Notes: a model not told the origin generated them from the letters alone. 64,000 bases of DNA from an uncultured Polaribacter sp. (GCA_943788045.1 CALSOT010000002.1:124001-188000); one strand, 5' to 3'; positions 1 through 8,134 are shown, numbered from the stretch's first letter. A program made the numbers and translations.

Positions 1-3
1 TTT

Positions 4-453
4 TTATTCTTTTTTTATCAAATCCGTTGCTTTTTTAATTCCGCAACCAATTACAAAAATTCTCGTTCTCCAGTCGTTTGTTCCACCATAAGGAATTTTG
101 TCTGTCCAATATTGAATTTCACGATTTTTAAGTTCCGATAATATTTTTTCTACATCTGAACTTTCTTTATACATTCCAATATAATTCCGATTAGAGTGTT
201 CGTCCGCTTTTATTTCTTTTAGAGCATATTGAATAGCATCTTTTTCAGTCGCAAAATATTCCAGCGTTCTTTTGTCTCCACGTTCTGTATAATACCATTC
301 ATAAAGTCCTCCATTATTTTCAATTCCACATCCTTCATAAATGAAATTTCCATTAATGCTATAACTGTTCATTGGATAACAATTCTCTTTTAACCATTTT
401 TCCAATTCTAATACAGTTGCTATTTCTGTTTCGTTTTTCAAGTTACTCGTCAT
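4..453 (-). CDS. Small cytosolic protein, possibly immunity-like
   Basis: A 149-residue protein without signal peptide or membrane segment. It has a middle block with the pattern GGLYEWYYTERG followed by FATEKDAIQYALKEI, which reminds me of small Imm-type immunity proteins (Imm59-like). That resemblance is from memory and weak. It is the second gene of a two-gene cassette: its ATG overlaps the end of the upstream ORF by 11 bases. Its stop codon is three bases from the window edge, so its cassette end lies outside. No orphan toxin gene is visible beside it. Function unknown. Confidence 0.75.
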   Translation of the reverse strand: MTSNLKNETEIATVLELEKWLKENCYPMNSYSINGNFIYEGCGIENNGGLYEWYYTERGDKRTLEYFATEKDAIQYALKEIKADEHSNRNYIGMYKESSDVEKILSELKNREIQYWTDKIPYGGTNDWRTRIFVIGCGIKKATDLIKKE

Positions 454-682
454 TTGGTTTCTTTTTGAAAATTCCGAAAACCCACTTTAGGTTTATAAAA
501 ATCAAAATCACTAAAATTATTCCTATGATTATAAATTCGTTTGTCGGAAGATTTTTAAAAGTCGGACGTTGTATTTTTTCAATTAATGCGATTGAATAAG
601 CAAATATTAAAATACCTGTCATAAATACAAGAATTGACTTTCCAATAAATTTAATTGTATTCAAAATTTGATATTTAATCAT
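443..682 (-). CDS. Small two-helix membrane protein
   Basis: A 79-residue protein with two hydrophobic segments, at about residues 15-33 and 48-66, and a lysine-rich C-terminus that probably faces the cytoplasm. It starts with ATG about 27 bases inside its cassette boundary and overlaps the following ORF by 11 bases, so the two are probably co-translated. I recognise no family. A protein this small next to a soluble acidic protein could be part of a two-component module, but nothing in the sequence proves it. Confidence 0.7.
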   Translation of the reverse strand: MIKYQILNTIKFIGKSILVFMTGILIFAYSIALIEKIQRPTFKNLPTNEFIIIGIILVILIFINLKWVFGIFKKKPNDE

Positions 683-708
683 TCAGTTTGTTAGTTTGGT
701 CAAATTGC

Positions 709-843
709 GTAGAACGTGTTTGTAAAAGATTTAGTTGCGATAGTTTAGTAATGAATTTAATAAATATTTACTGACAAAGAAAATCCGCGAGGATTTTCGT
801 AAGTTGACTAAAAGCAAGCAATTAATTTTGTAAGGTGTTGGCA
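709..843 (-). repeat. attC-like site 1 (family A)
   Basis: 135 bp. The right core, GTTGGCA at 837-843 on the plus strand, pairs with TGCCAAC at 1345-1351, the other end of the cassette carrying ORF 822-1316. The left core at 709-715 ends in AAC but has lost the usual pattern (CGTAGAAC). The body is the common family-A type with a central hairpin at 779-798 whose stem is GAAAATCC/GGATTTTC. Confidence 0.75.
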
Positions 844-1316
844 ACTGGCATTTTTTTCAGAGCTTTATTTAATTCATTTTCTCTTTGTGTCCCAATCACA
901 ATTTTTTTTCCATTTTTAAGTTCAATTGCTAACCCTTTATTTCCATTTATATTATAAACAGTTCCGTATTTACTTCCAAGTCTTATGCCGTAACCTACAA
1001 ATCCATAATTTACAATTTTCACGGATTGTATTTCACTCCATTGAATATTCTTTTTCACAAATGGAATAAAACGCATCTTAATACCGTCATCATTTATTTC
1101 TGAAATTAAAGTCATATACCAATTAAAATATATAAACCCGAAAACTCCAATAGCAAAAAATACCATTCCAACATCTGACATTGGTTTATTTCCAAATTGT
1201 TCACCCAAAATTATTTGTGTGAAAAAACCATAAACAGCGATAGTTCCAAGACCGATTAAAATTAGCCAAAACCACCATTGAGTAAATTTTTGTCTTTCTT
1301 TAAATATAATTTCCAT
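822..1316 (-). CDS. Membrane protein with PH-like domain (DUF6141-like)
   Basis: 164 residues: two predicted membrane helices (about 16-36 and 50-70) followed by a soluble C-terminal half rich in short beta-strand patterns (GIKMRFIPF, IQWSEIQSVKI, GLAIELKNGKKIVIGT). This layout is typical of small bacterial PH-like membrane proteins and resembles DUF6141. The reading frame runs through the cassette end: the last residues VANTLQN are encoded by the core and stem of attC-like site 1, and the stop lies inside that site. It is the only ORF of its cassette. The start ATG sits about 30 bases after the 5' core. Confidence 0.75.
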   Translation of the reverse strand: MEIIFKERQKFTQWWFWLILIGLGTIAVYGFFTQIILGEQFGNKPMSDVGMVFFAIGVFGFIYFNWYMTLISEINDDGIKMRFIPFVKKNIQWSEIQSVKIVNYGFVGYGIRLGSKYGTVYNINGNKGLAIELKNGKKIVIGTQRENELNKALKKMPVANTLQN

Positions 1317-1344
1317 AATATTTCTGCTGTTCGTTTTTGCTTGT

Positions 1345-1476
1345 TGCCAACGTGTTTTTATAAGGAAAGTTGCGTGTTTTAAGCACTGAAATTAACAAAT
1401 GAAACACTGATAGAAAGTCCGCGAGGACTTTCGTAAATTGGCAAAAACCAGTAATTTTTTTTATACGGTGTTGGCA
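1345..1476 (-). repeat. attC-like site 2 (family A)
   Basis: 132 bp. Plus-strand TGCCAAC at 1345-1351 and GTTGGCA at 1470-1476 bound it. The central hairpin at 1413-1432 has the stem GAAAGTCC/GGACTTTC with a CGCGA-type loop. Compared with site 1, the A-T pair next to the loop is replaced by G-C on both sides, a compensatory change. The GTTGGCAATA end pairs with TATTGCCAAC at 2068-2077. Confidence 0.8.
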
Positions 1477-1880
1477 ATAGTATTTTTCACGATTATTTCA
1501 TTCAGTTTCTGTGTATCAGATTCCGAAATTTCCTTTAAGTCAAATGTTATTTTTTTTTCATTGACTTTTGTTATTGTTAATTTTTTTTCATTCAATTCAG
1601 TCTTTTTAATTTCGTCGAAACTCAAGGATTTTCCCATAAAAGAATTAATTCTGATAACAGCTCCTTTTTTGTTCCATTGAATGTAGTTTTTGAACCAAAA
1701 CATTCTACTGAAATAAAGTGCTTGAAGTAAAAATCCAACGCCACTTATTTTCTTATTTATTTTAGGATTTTCAAATGGAATAAATTCAAATATTCCAACA
1801 AGTAAAAATATTATTGATAAAATTAAAATTGTGATTAAAAACCAATTTTTGCTCAAATTATCAAAGTGTATTTTTTTCAT
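1461..1880 (-). CDS. Membrane protein with PH-like C-terminal domain
   Basis: 139 residues with two membrane helices (about 13-32 and 45-60) and a soluble C-terminal part, VIRINSFMGKSLSFDEIKKTEL onward, that looks like a small PH-type domain. It resembles ORF 822-1316 in plan but not clearly in sequence. It shares a cassette with the small ORF upstream through an ATGA overlap. Its C-terminal IANTV is encoded in attC-like site 2, and the stop codon is inside the site, as in the neighbouring cassette. Confidence 0.75.
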   Translation of the reverse strand: MKKIHFDNLSKNWFLITILILSIIFLLVGIFEFIPFENPKINKKISGVGFLLQALYFSRMFWFKNYIQWNKKGAVIRINSFMGKSLSFDEIKKTELNEKKLTITKVNEKKITFDLKEISESDTQKLNEIIVKNTIANTV

Positions 1881-2065
1881 TTTCCCATTATTGATTTAAT
1901 TAACTTGTAAGAATATAAAATTCCGATTAGAAACATAATTCCACAAATCCAATATTCCGCTTTTGAATAATAACTTATTCCACCAAAAACTCCGAAGAAT
2001 GTCCAGATAACGTTTGCCAGAATCTCAATTATATCGTTTTTTTTATTTTTTCGGGTTTCTTTCAT
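1877..2065 (-). CDS. Small two-helix membrane protein
   Basis: 62 residues beginning MKETRKNKKND, with two hydrophobic stretches (about 15-30 and 38-55). I chose the ATG at 2065, ten bases inside the cassette boundary. A longer reading to 2182 would run through the neighbouring attC-like site and is unlikely. Its stop overlaps the next ATG (ATGA), so the pair is translationally coupled. Family unknown. Confidence 0.65.
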   Translation of the reverse strand: MKETRKNKKNDIIEILANVIWTFFGVFGGISYYSKAEYWICGIMFLIGILYSYKLIKSIMGK

Positions 2066-2070
2066 ATTAT

Positions 2071-2204
2071 TGCCAACGTGTTTGTGTATGATTTCGTTGC
2101 GTTGTTTAAGCAGTGAATTTACTAAATAAAACACGAACGGCGAAATTCCGGAGGAATTTCCCAAGTGAGCTAAAACCAGCAATAAAGTTTATACGGTGTT
2201 GTAC
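2071..2204 (-). repeat. attC-like site 3 (family A)
   Basis: 134 bp between TGCCAAC (2071-2077) and GTTGTAC (2198-2204). The central hairpin at 2142-2160 is GAAATTCC/GGAATTTC, a third version of the same stem with both strands changed. The right core belongs to the cassette of ORF 2205-2849 and pairs with TTAGGTACAAC at 2853-2863. Confidence 0.8.
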
Positions 2205-2849
2205 CTAGTTTTTTCTTTTCCATTTTGTTAAAATACTATCAGCTTCTTTCTTTGTTATATTTCCGTAATATGGTTTTCCTGATTTTCGTTGTAAATCTCT
2301 CTTTATAAAATCAGATGTTCCACAATATAAAATATCTAAATCATAAACGGAATGATTTGCCTCAAAGTAGTTTTTATTTCCATTTTCATCTTGAAAATAA
2401 TATCTAATTGATAAAGTTTCTATTTTAACTGAATCAGTATTTTTTTCATAAACATCCATTTCAGATTCAATTCCATTTTTCCAAAAGAGTATATTCGAGT
2501 TTAACCAAATTACTTTATTCGTAAAAATTGTTTTGTCTTCAATAAATTCATTCTCAAAAGTCAATCCTGTTGGAATATTTTCCATACTGAATATTTTTCC
2601 GAATTTTGATATTATTCCGTCATTATAGTTTTCATCTTTTAGCTTATTCCAGTTTTTCCAAGATAATTTTTTAGAATTCCAACTTTTAGAAATTTCCTTT
2701 AATCCGATTTCTTTTCTCTTTGGATTAAAGTCAAAACCATATTTATTAAAAACTTTTTCTTGATTCCAAACAGAAATATAATACATCAAAATTCCGATTA
2801 CCGAAATTCCAATTATTACAAATAATGTTCTGTTTAGCAGTTTTTTCAT
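2205..2849 (-). CDS. Membrane-anchored protein of unknown function
   Basis: 214 residues with a single N-terminal hydrophobic segment (about 7-27), then a soluble, lysine- and tryptophan-rich region that should lie outside the cytoplasm. The stop TAG directly abuts the cassette core, and the ATG lies about seven bases inside the other core, so the ORF fills its cassette almost completely. The flanking core pairs over 10 bases (GTTGTACCTA). No recognisable domain. Confidence 0.7.
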   Translation of the reverse strand: MKKLLNRTLFVIIGISVIGILMYYISVWNQEKVFNKYGFDFNPKRKEIGLKEISKSWNSKKLSWKNWNKLKDENYNDGIISKFGKIFSMENIPTGLTFENEFIEDKTIFTNKVIWLNSNILFWKNGIESEMDVYEKNTDSVKIETLSIRYYFQDENGNKNYFEANHSVYDLDILYCGTSDFIKRDLQRKSGKPYYGNITKKEADSILTKWKRKN

Positions 2850-2856
2850 AAATTAG

Positions 2857-2988
2857 GTACAACGGTCTCGTATAACCGTCAGTTACGGGTTAAAGTTACT
2901 GATTTTCGGTTTAGCACTGACGTTAGCAATTCCGAGTGGATTCGGACGTAGTCGAATCCGCCGTAATTGCGGTTATACATTGTTGTGC
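2857..2988 (-). repeat. attC-like site 4 (family B)
   Basis: 132 bp between GTACAAC (2857-2863) and GTTGTGC (2982-2988). The body differs from family A: outer arms GTATAACCG and CGGTTATAC pair, followed by inner partly complementary segments around TTACGG and CCGTAA, and a long central hairpin GGATTCGGACGTAGTCGAATCC. A related copy is at 16338-16468. Confidence 0.75.
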
Positions 2989-2997
2989 ATAGTATTT

Positions 2998-3477
2998 TTA
3001 TTCTTTACATATTATTCCGTCTTGCGAAATATTTTGTCCTTGGTTTGTTGTCATTGTTGCTTTGTAATACAAACAATTATTTTCAATTTTCGTTTTGGTT
3101 ACAACAATTCCATTATTTTCATTCACCCACTTTTTATCTTCGCTCAATTCCGCTTTTGAAGAGTCATAAGTCAGTCGATAAGTACAATCATCAATCCATT
3201 CAATTATTTCATATTCAGGTATTCCATTTCCGATTCCGTTTTTCCATTCGATTTGAATACTCTTTTCTCGAACTACAATCCATTTTTTAATAGACAAATC
3301 TCGTTTCTCAGTCATTTCCGCAATACTGTCATTCGCTTCGATTGTATATTTACTCATTGCTTCAGTTTCTGGAATATAAAAAGTTCCAATTTTAAAGTCA
3401 GAACAAGTTAACTTTTGAGCACAAGAATTTAATCCGATTAGGCTCAATGTTATAAGTAGTAATTTCGTTTTTTTCAT
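2998..3477 (-). CDS. Small lipoprotein of unknown function
   Basis: About 159 residues from the ATG at 3477. An N-terminal signal with a lipobox-like SLIGLNSCAQ suggests an acylated cysteine. The remainder has TCSDFKIGTFYI, a pattern I have seen in flavobacterial cassette-borne proteins that are often misannotated, so no function is given. A GTG three codons upstream would also be in frame, but it overlaps the cassette core. The ORF fills its cassette, with cores GTTGTGCATA and TATGCACAAC at its two ends. Confidence 0.75.
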   Translation of the reverse strand: MKKTKLLLITLSLIGLNSCAQKLTCSDFKIGTFYIPETEAMSKYTIEANDSIAEMTEKRDLSIKKWIVVREKSIQIEWKNGIGNGIPEYEIIEWIDDCTYRLTYDSSKAELSEDKKWVNENNGIVVTKTKIENNCLYYKATMTTNQGQNISQDGIICKE

Positions 3478-3482
3478 ATTAT

Positions 3483-3616
3483 GCACAACGTGATTGTATA
3501 AGATTAGTTGCGATTTTGTGTGCGAGGATTTTCCGAAGGAAAATCAGACGTAACAAAAATGCAACTAACTTTGGTTAAGCACTAAACTACGCAATTTTTT
3601 ATACACGGTGTTGGCA
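3483..3616 (-). repeat. attC-like site 5 (family D)
   Basis: 134 bp between GCACAAC (3483-3489) and GTTGGCA (3610-3616). The outer arms pair loosely (TGTATAAG... and ...TATACACG). A strong inner hairpin GATTTTCC-GAA-GGAAAATC lies at 3525-3543. The inner arms TTAGTTGC and GCAACTAA are also complementary. Confidence 0.75.
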
Positions 3617-3645
3617 CGTCGTTTTTCTTTTTTTAATCTATTTTT

Positions 3646-4122
3646 TTAGTGTTTTGTAATTTCATAATTTATGAGAATCCCTTCTTTAATTTTGATTTCA
3701 ATTTCGTTTTCATAATAATGTTCAAATTTTTTTTCATCGAACAAATTCTCTCCATAACCACCAAATATTTCACCAGAAAACCAATTGACAAATACTCTTT
3801 TATTTTTGATTTCACTTTTTTCAAAATAATCTTCTAATTTCAAATCTTTCCTTTCGCAAGGTTCTTTTAATCCAATCAAATAAACTCTCTTATTTTCAAT
3901 TTTATATACTCCAATAACACCTCTCCAACACCCACTGCTCATACAATTAATATTATTATCTATTCTTTCCTTCAAAAGTAAATCAGTTTTTACTCTTTGA
4001 TTAAGAGGATAGTTTTCAATAAAAATTTTTTCATTTTTAAAATATAGTATATCTGGATATTGTTCGGTTAATATTGACTTACTTAAAAATATTAAAATTA
4101 ATATGGTCGTGAAGTATTTCAT
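3646..4122 (-). CDS. Secreted protein of unknown function
   Basis: 158 residues with an N-terminal signal peptide (hydrophobic residues about 5-18). The mature part is acidic and lysine-rich with two cysteines (NCMSSGCWRG), which may form a disulphide. It is the single ORF of a cassette whose ends pair over nine bases (GTTGGCACG/CGTGCCAAC). No family recognised. Confidence 0.7.
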   Translation of the reverse strand: MKYFTTILILIFLSKSILTEQYPDILYFKNEKIFIENYPLNQRVKTDLLLKERIDNNINCMSSGCWRGVIGVYKIENKRVYLIGLKEPCERKDLKLEDYFEKSEIKNKRVFVNWFSGEIFGGYGENLFDEKKFEHYYENEIEIKIKEGILINYEITKH

Positions 4123-4131
4123 TTAAATGCG

Positions 4132-4191
4132 TGCCAACGGACTGTGTATGGTGCGTATCCCGAAGGGTATGCACTATACACCTTGTTGGCG
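4132..4191 (-). repeat. attC-like site 6 (short form)
   Basis: 60 bp, the shortest site and the clearest hairpin. Cores TGCCAAC (4132-4138) and GTTGGCG (4185-4191) enclose an almost perfect stem in which GTGTAT pairs with ATACAC, GTGC with GCAC, and TACCC/GGGTA closes a GAA-type loop. There is one unpaired base in the upper stem. Length is at the low end of the attC size range. Confidence 0.8.
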
Positions 4192-4198
4192 GTAGTTT

Positions 4199-5191
4199 TT
4201 ATTCGACATTCAAATTTTGGTTTTCCACTATAAAATCAAAGGATAAATCTGATAAGCTTTTTCCATTCACAGTGGCACCCCAGGGACCATGACCTGCACC
4301 CTCTAATGGATAATAAACAAAATCAATTTCATTTGTTTCACATATAGTTTTTAAATCTTCAGCTCTACTAAAAGGTACGGTAGGGTCTTCTGTACCATGA
4401 GCTATAAACAATGCTGGGTCATTTGAGTCAAACCTTTGGTGTCCATAAATTGACTCCAGTATTTCTATAGATACAGTAGACCCCCAAAAGTCTAAAATTG
4501 TTTGTACTTCATAGGTTTGAGAAAGATTGGTTGTTGATAAGGTATTATCTTCACTTGAGCTTATTTCATCTTTATAGTCACCTAATTCTGATACACCTAT
4601 ACCTATTGATGTAATTGCTCCCGCTGAACCACCACCTACAGTGATATAATCTTTATTTATGTGATAGTTTTGGGCGTTAGCCATAATCCATCTTAAAGCA
4701 GCTTTAGCATCTCTGTGAGCAGGGTACATTGCAAAAATTTGGTCTAGATTTGAAGGGGTACCAACAGAAGTAGCATCAATCCATGCTTGTGGAATCGTTC
4801 CCATATGGTCTCTAAGTCTGTAGTCGATTGAAAATACAACAAAACCTCTTGATGCATAATAATTTGCCATATCCACAATGGCATCCTGTTGCTTGGAACC
4901 ACCAACAAATGCACCGCCATGAATTAACATTAGTAAAGGTCGATTTTGTGAATTATTTTCAGGAACATAAGAGTCCATATATAAAGGGAGTGCAGTTGTA
5001 TTTGAACTGTTCCAATCATCATGACTAAGTCCTTCAGCATAAATGATATCTTCTGTTATATTAACATCATAGGTAGCATTCAACTTCACTGTTGGTGAAG
5101 AACTTTCAGGTGTAACTATGTTATCATCATCTTTTTCACATGAAATCAAAGAAACCATAATTAGTAAACTTGCAAAAATCTGTTTCATCAT
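4199..5191 (-). CDS. Lipoprotein alpha/beta hydrolase (carboxylesterase-like)
   Basis: 330 residues with a lipoprotein signal ending at Cys18 (VSLISCEK). It has the hormone-sensitive-lipase-type oxyanion motif HGG at 91-93, the nucleophile elbow GGGSAG with Ser189, an acid candidate Asp269 in HGTEDPTVP, and the catalytic His candidate His301 in GAGHGPWG. The triad therefore looks complete. It probably cleaves an ester at the outer surface; the substrate is unknown. It is the largest cargo of array 1, with cores GTTGGCGGTA/TACCGCCAAC at its ends. A second ATG lies one codon downstream of the first. Confidence 0.85.
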   Translation of the reverse strand: MMKQIFASLLIMVSLISCEKDDDNIVTPESSSPTVKLNATYDVNITEDIIYAEGLSHDDWNSSNTTALPLYMDSYVPENNSQNRPLLMLIHGGAFVGGSKQQDAIVDMANYYASRGFVVFSIDYRLRDHMGTIPQAWIDATSVGTPSNLDQIFAMYPAHRDAKAALRWIMANAQNYHINKDYITVGGGSAGAITSIGIGVSELGDYKDEISSSEDNTLSTTNLSQTYEVQTILDFWGSTVSIEILESIYGHQRFDSNDPALFIAHGTEDPTVPFSRAEDLKTICETNEIDFVYYPLEGAGHGPWGATVNGKSLSDLSFDFIVENQNLNVE

Positions 5192-5253
5192 AATTTAATG
5201 TTTTAAATTTTCTTCTTAGACTCTTAAAATCATCTAAGGTTTAATTTAATTAC

Positions 5254-5384
5254 CGCCAACGTGTTTGTGTATGATTTGTGGCGTGTTTAAGTACCTAATT
5301 TTGCAAATAAAAACGGAATAGAAAATCCGCGAAGATTTTCGTAAGTAGGCGAGAACAAGCCATTAATTATAAACGGTGTTGTAA
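5254..5384 (-). repeat. attC-like site 7 (family A)
   Basis: 131 bp between CGCCAAC (5254-5260) and GTTGTAA (5378-5384). The central hairpin at 5321-5340 is GAAAATCC-GCGA-AGATTTTC with one mismatch. The right core pairs with TGTTTACAAC at 5946-5955. Confidence 0.8.
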
Positions 5385-5394
5385 ACAGTTTTTT

Positions 5395-5913
5395 TCAAAA
5401 TGATACTCTTTTTGTTTCAGGAAGATTTTTAATATCTTCTTCTTTCAAAATATTGTCAAAGATTCGGTAAAGAAAATCTTTCAATAGTTTCGCCTCTTTT
5501 TCTTTTGATTCCGTATTGAATTCCCAATCTATCTCAACATTAATTGAATCAAATGTAGATTTGAAATAATAGTCAAAACTCGGATTTACAATTACGTGTG
5601 TTGATGGTGTAAAATAATTCGGATATTTAATTATGTTATATTCCTTAATTAGCTGATAAACTCTATTTTTTTCTAAATTACTAATTTTGTAGTTTATGAT
5701 AGTGTCTTTGTCCCAATTTATTGATTTTGAAAATGTATTGTCGTAAGTATTTATACAATATTCATTACTATTTAATTTCACGATAAAATTAAAATCTTCA
5801 GGCATTTTTTCGGGATATTCATAAGAGGTCATTACTCTTTTAGTATTTAGAATTAGAATAATAGAAATAACTAATAATGTTCCTACAGATATAAAAACCT
5901 TCTTTTTAGTCAT
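5395..5913 (-). CDS. Membrane-anchored protein of unknown function
   Basis: 172 residues with one N-terminal hydrophobic segment (about 6-23) that serves as signal anchor. The remainder is soluble and mixed alpha/beta, with no motif I can name. It is the single ORF in a cassette with 10-bp complementary ends. A start at the ATG at 5913 leaves about 35 bases to the 5' core. Confidence 0.7.
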   Translation of the reverse strand: MTKKKVFISVGTLLVISIILILNTKRVMTSYEYPEKMPEDFNFIVKLNSNEYCINTYDNTFSKSINWDKDTIINYKISNLEKNRVYQLIKEYNIIKYPNYFTPSTHVIVNPSFDYYFKSTFDSINVEIDWEFNTESKEKEAKLLKDFLYRIFDNILKEEDIKNLPETKRVSF

Positions 5914-5948
5914 TAGTTTTTCGTTAGTTTTCGTTTTTCTATAATTGT

Positions 5949-6146
5949 TTACAACGGTCTAGTATATGAAACGTAGCGTGTAAAAAGACACTAGCTTTTC
6001 GAATTATACACAATACGATTTTTTAATTTTTATGTTTACTTTTTGTTTTTATAAATATAACCAAATTAAAAAATGGGTGACTTTGTAAATACATACGAAC
6101 CTTTCGGATAGCCTATATTAGCTATGTTTTATATACATTGTTGGCA
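5949..6146 (-). repeat. attC-like site 8 (family C, long)
   Basis: 198 bp between TTACAAC (5949-5955) and GTTGGCA (6140-6146), longer than the usual upper limit of attC sites (about 140 bp). The body shares blocks with sites 9 and 10: TTAATTT/AAATTAA arms, a GACTTT... stretch, and ACCTTTCGG near the right end. The right core pairs with TATTGTTGCCAAC at 6963-6975, a 13-base match. Confidence 0.7.
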
Positions 6147-6610
6147 ACAGTATTTTTCAATTCAGCGGGCTTATTATTTATTTGTTTTATTACATATGCT
6201 ATTAAAAGTCCGATTGAAAAAGTTGTCAGAATTGTACAAACAACAAATGCAATAATTGGTGGAATCATCATTAAAAATATTTCTTTCGTTACGGTAATTC
6301 CGACAATCAGACAAAAAGTTGTCCAAATTATTAAATTAACAATGGTAGAATATTTAAAGGAAGTCAGAATTAGTGATTTTCCGTTATTAATGTTTTTGTG
6401 TGCTAATTTTCCTCCAATCCAAAGAGCAATCAGGAACGCAATTACAAGTCCGACTGTTGAAGCTCCATAAGTTCCAATTATAACCATTGTCAAGAGCCCT
6501 TCACCTGTCAACAATAGAGGAATCCAAATTGTGGCAATTACGGTCAAAATTCCGATTGGTGCTCCAATCAGATAAGAGGTAAGTATGCTCTGTTTTAATT
6601 TCTTTTCCAT
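6122..6610 (-). CDS. Four-helix membrane protein
   Basis: 162 residues with four hydrophobic segments (about 10-32, 40-65, 85-105, 115-140). No motif identifies a family. Its last residues VANNVYKT are encoded within attC-like site 8, and the stop codon lies inside the site. It shares a cassette with the ORF at 6647-6928, 36 bases upstream. Confidence 0.7.
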   Translation of the reverse strand: MEKKLKQSILTSYLIGAPIGILTVIATIWIPLLLTGEGLLTMVIIGTYGASTVGLVIAFLIALWIGGKLAHKNINNGKSLILTSFKYSTIVNLIIWTTFCLIVGITVTKEIFLMMIPPIIAFVVCTILTTFSIGLLIAYVIKQINNKPAELKNTVANNVYKT

Positions 6611-6646
6611 TTTTTATAACAGTATTTTACTCAATCCGTATTTCAA

Positions 6647-6928
6647 TCAGTCTATTTTAGGTGTAGTCAAAAGCACCCAAAACCAGAAAACTGCCCAAAC
6701 AAGTCCAATTGAGTTAATAACCAGTAGTCCTATGCTTCTATTAAATCTCTTTTTGAAGGTTAGCCCTGAAAAGATTAATAAAAGATTTATAGAAACTGAA
6801 ATTGGTAAAATCAAGAGCCCATACCCCATTGGTCCACCTGAGTTTCTAAGTGTTATGAAACTGAAGGGGATAAAATACAGATTTATCAAAATCAAAAGAC
6901 TCGATATGGTCCAATTGGTTATTTTCAT
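6647..6928 (-). CDS. Small three-helix membrane protein
   Basis: 93 residues, almost entirely hydrophobic, with three membrane segments (about 4-24, 33-55, 68-88) and a GGPMGYG loop. It is the first gene of a two-gene cassette with ORF 6122-6610. The cassette ends pair over 13 bases (GTTGGCAACAGTA with one mismatch), the best match in the array. Unknown function. Confidence 0.65.
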   Translation of the reverse strand: MKITNWTISSLLILINLYFIPFSFITLRNSGGPMGYGLLILPISVSINLLLIFSGLTFKKRFNRSIGLLVINSIGLVWAVFWFWVLLTTPKID

Positions 6929-6968
6929 TTTTTATCTTTCAGTTCAAAGTTCTCTTAAGCCATATTGT

Positions 6969-7160
6969 TGCCAACGACCCGGCTATGCGTAGTGCGGGAT
7001 TTGAAAAGCGGAGTTTTCAAATTTGCACGTAGCCAAGAGTTTATATTTTGTTTTTAATTTATTCACTTTAAATACCAAATTAAAGTATTGGCGGACTTCA
7101 TTAATTGCACTGACCTTTCGTTTAGCAGAAAACCCGCATTACGTATAGCCATTGTTGGCA
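6969..7160 (-). repeat. attC-like site 9 (family C, long)
   Basis: 192 bp between TGCCAAC (6969-6975) and GTTGGCA (7154-7160). The outer arms GGCTATGCGTAGTGCGGG and CCCGCATTACGTATAGCC are nearly perfectly complementary, giving a long outer stem. The inner part shares TATATTTTGTTTTTAATTT with site 10. Confidence 0.75.
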
Positions 7161-7172
7161 GTCGTATTTTAT

Positions 7173-7901
7173 TTAATGAACATCAATTCCATCAAAATAA
7201 ATTTCAGTTATCGCTGTATCATTGTATTTGTCTCCTTTGTAAACCTCCAATATTTCAAACCTTAGAACTAAATCGCTTCCATCTTCATTGTGTCCAAGAG
7301 TTCCAATTTTAAATGTTTGGTCAGTTTTAGTATCGGTTAATTTAAGTACTCCGAATTCTTTTCCATTTACATATAACTTTAATGATTTAACACGGTTATT
7401 ATTTTTCCAAGTATTATCTGATTTCATATAACCATTTGAAATTATTATTGAAGTAATTCTGGGACTTTTGTTTTGAAACGAGTATTCAATATACTCTCCA
7501 ATACCGCTATCTTCTTTTCCTTCCACCCAAGCAGTTAAATAACTTAAATCATTTGCTGATTTAGCTTTGTAGCTATTATAGTTTTGAGTCGTCAATTCAG
7601 AAGAAGCAGAAACTTTGTAATTTCCACCACCACAATACCAACTACATCCACCGTCAACAACATCCCAAACACTTTCCACAACTTCACCATATTTTCGAAC
7701 CAAAGTATCAAGCTCTACTTTTTCAGTATCAGTTAAGTCTTCTTTTGACAACAGTTCTGTTTGTCTATCAATTTCATTTTTTGTTTCAAAACTTAGGTCG
7801 GGAGTGTAATGTCCTGAAGGTTCATATGTTTTAAGTTCATTTTGTCCATAAGAAAGAATGGAGATTAATGACACAATAAGTATTAAAGTCAGATTTTTCA
7901 T
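7173..7901 (-). CDS. Secreted protein with NADase-type glycan-binding (discoidin-like) domain
   Basis: 242 residues. Residues 1-19 form a signal peptide ending at SYGQ. A helical region follows, then a C-terminal beta domain from about residue 95. It carries the family's landmarks: ANDLSYLTAWVEGKEDSGIGEYIEYSF, then IISNGYMKS, NNRVKSLKLYVNG, LTDTKTDQTFKI and a closing VYKGDKYNDTAITEI. These match the NADase-type glycan-binding domain, which binds carbohydrate. No enzymatic domain is attached. It is the only ORF of its cassette. Confidence 0.85.
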   Translation of the reverse strand: MKNLTLILIVSLISILSYGQNELKTYEPSGHYTPDLSFETKNEIDRQTELLSKEDLTDTEKVELDTLVRKYGEVVESVWDVVDGGCSWYCGGGNYKVSASSELTTQNYNSYKAKSANDLSYLTAWVEGKEDSGIGEYIEYSFQNKSPRITSIIISNGYMKSDNTWKNNNRVKSLKLYVNGKEFGVLKLTDTKTDQTFKIGTLGHNEDGSDLVLRFEILEVYKGDKYNDTAITEIYFDGIDVH

Positions 7902-7937
7902 TTTGTTATTTTATGTTCGTTAAGATACCTTTATGCT

Positions 7938-8134
7938 TGCCAACGGACTTGTGTATGAAACGTAGCGTGTAAAAAGACACTAACTTTTCGGATAAACACA
8001 GAGCCGAATTTTTATATTTTGTTTTTAATTTTTCTCTTTTTAAAAGCCAAATTAAAAATTTGGCGGACGTTCTAAATATACACAAACCTTTCGGTTAAGC
8101 ATTTATTAGCTATGTTTTATACACCGTGTTACTT
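7938..8134 (-). repeat. attC-like site 10 (family C, long)
   Basis: 197 bp between TGCCAAC (7938-7944) and GTTACTT (8128-8134). It shares with site 8 the block GTATGAAACGTAGCGTGTAA and the right-hand CTTTCGG...TATTAGCTATGTTTTATA. The right core (GTTACTTGCA) pairs with TGCAAGTAAC at 8692-8701, so the core changed in register on both ends of that cassette. Confidence 0.75.

Noticed and set aside
1877..2182. A 101-residue ORF reading through a spacer element
   Set aside because: The extra 39 residues are encoded by attC-like site 3. The ATG at 2065 lies ten bases inside the cassette boundary like other cassette starts.
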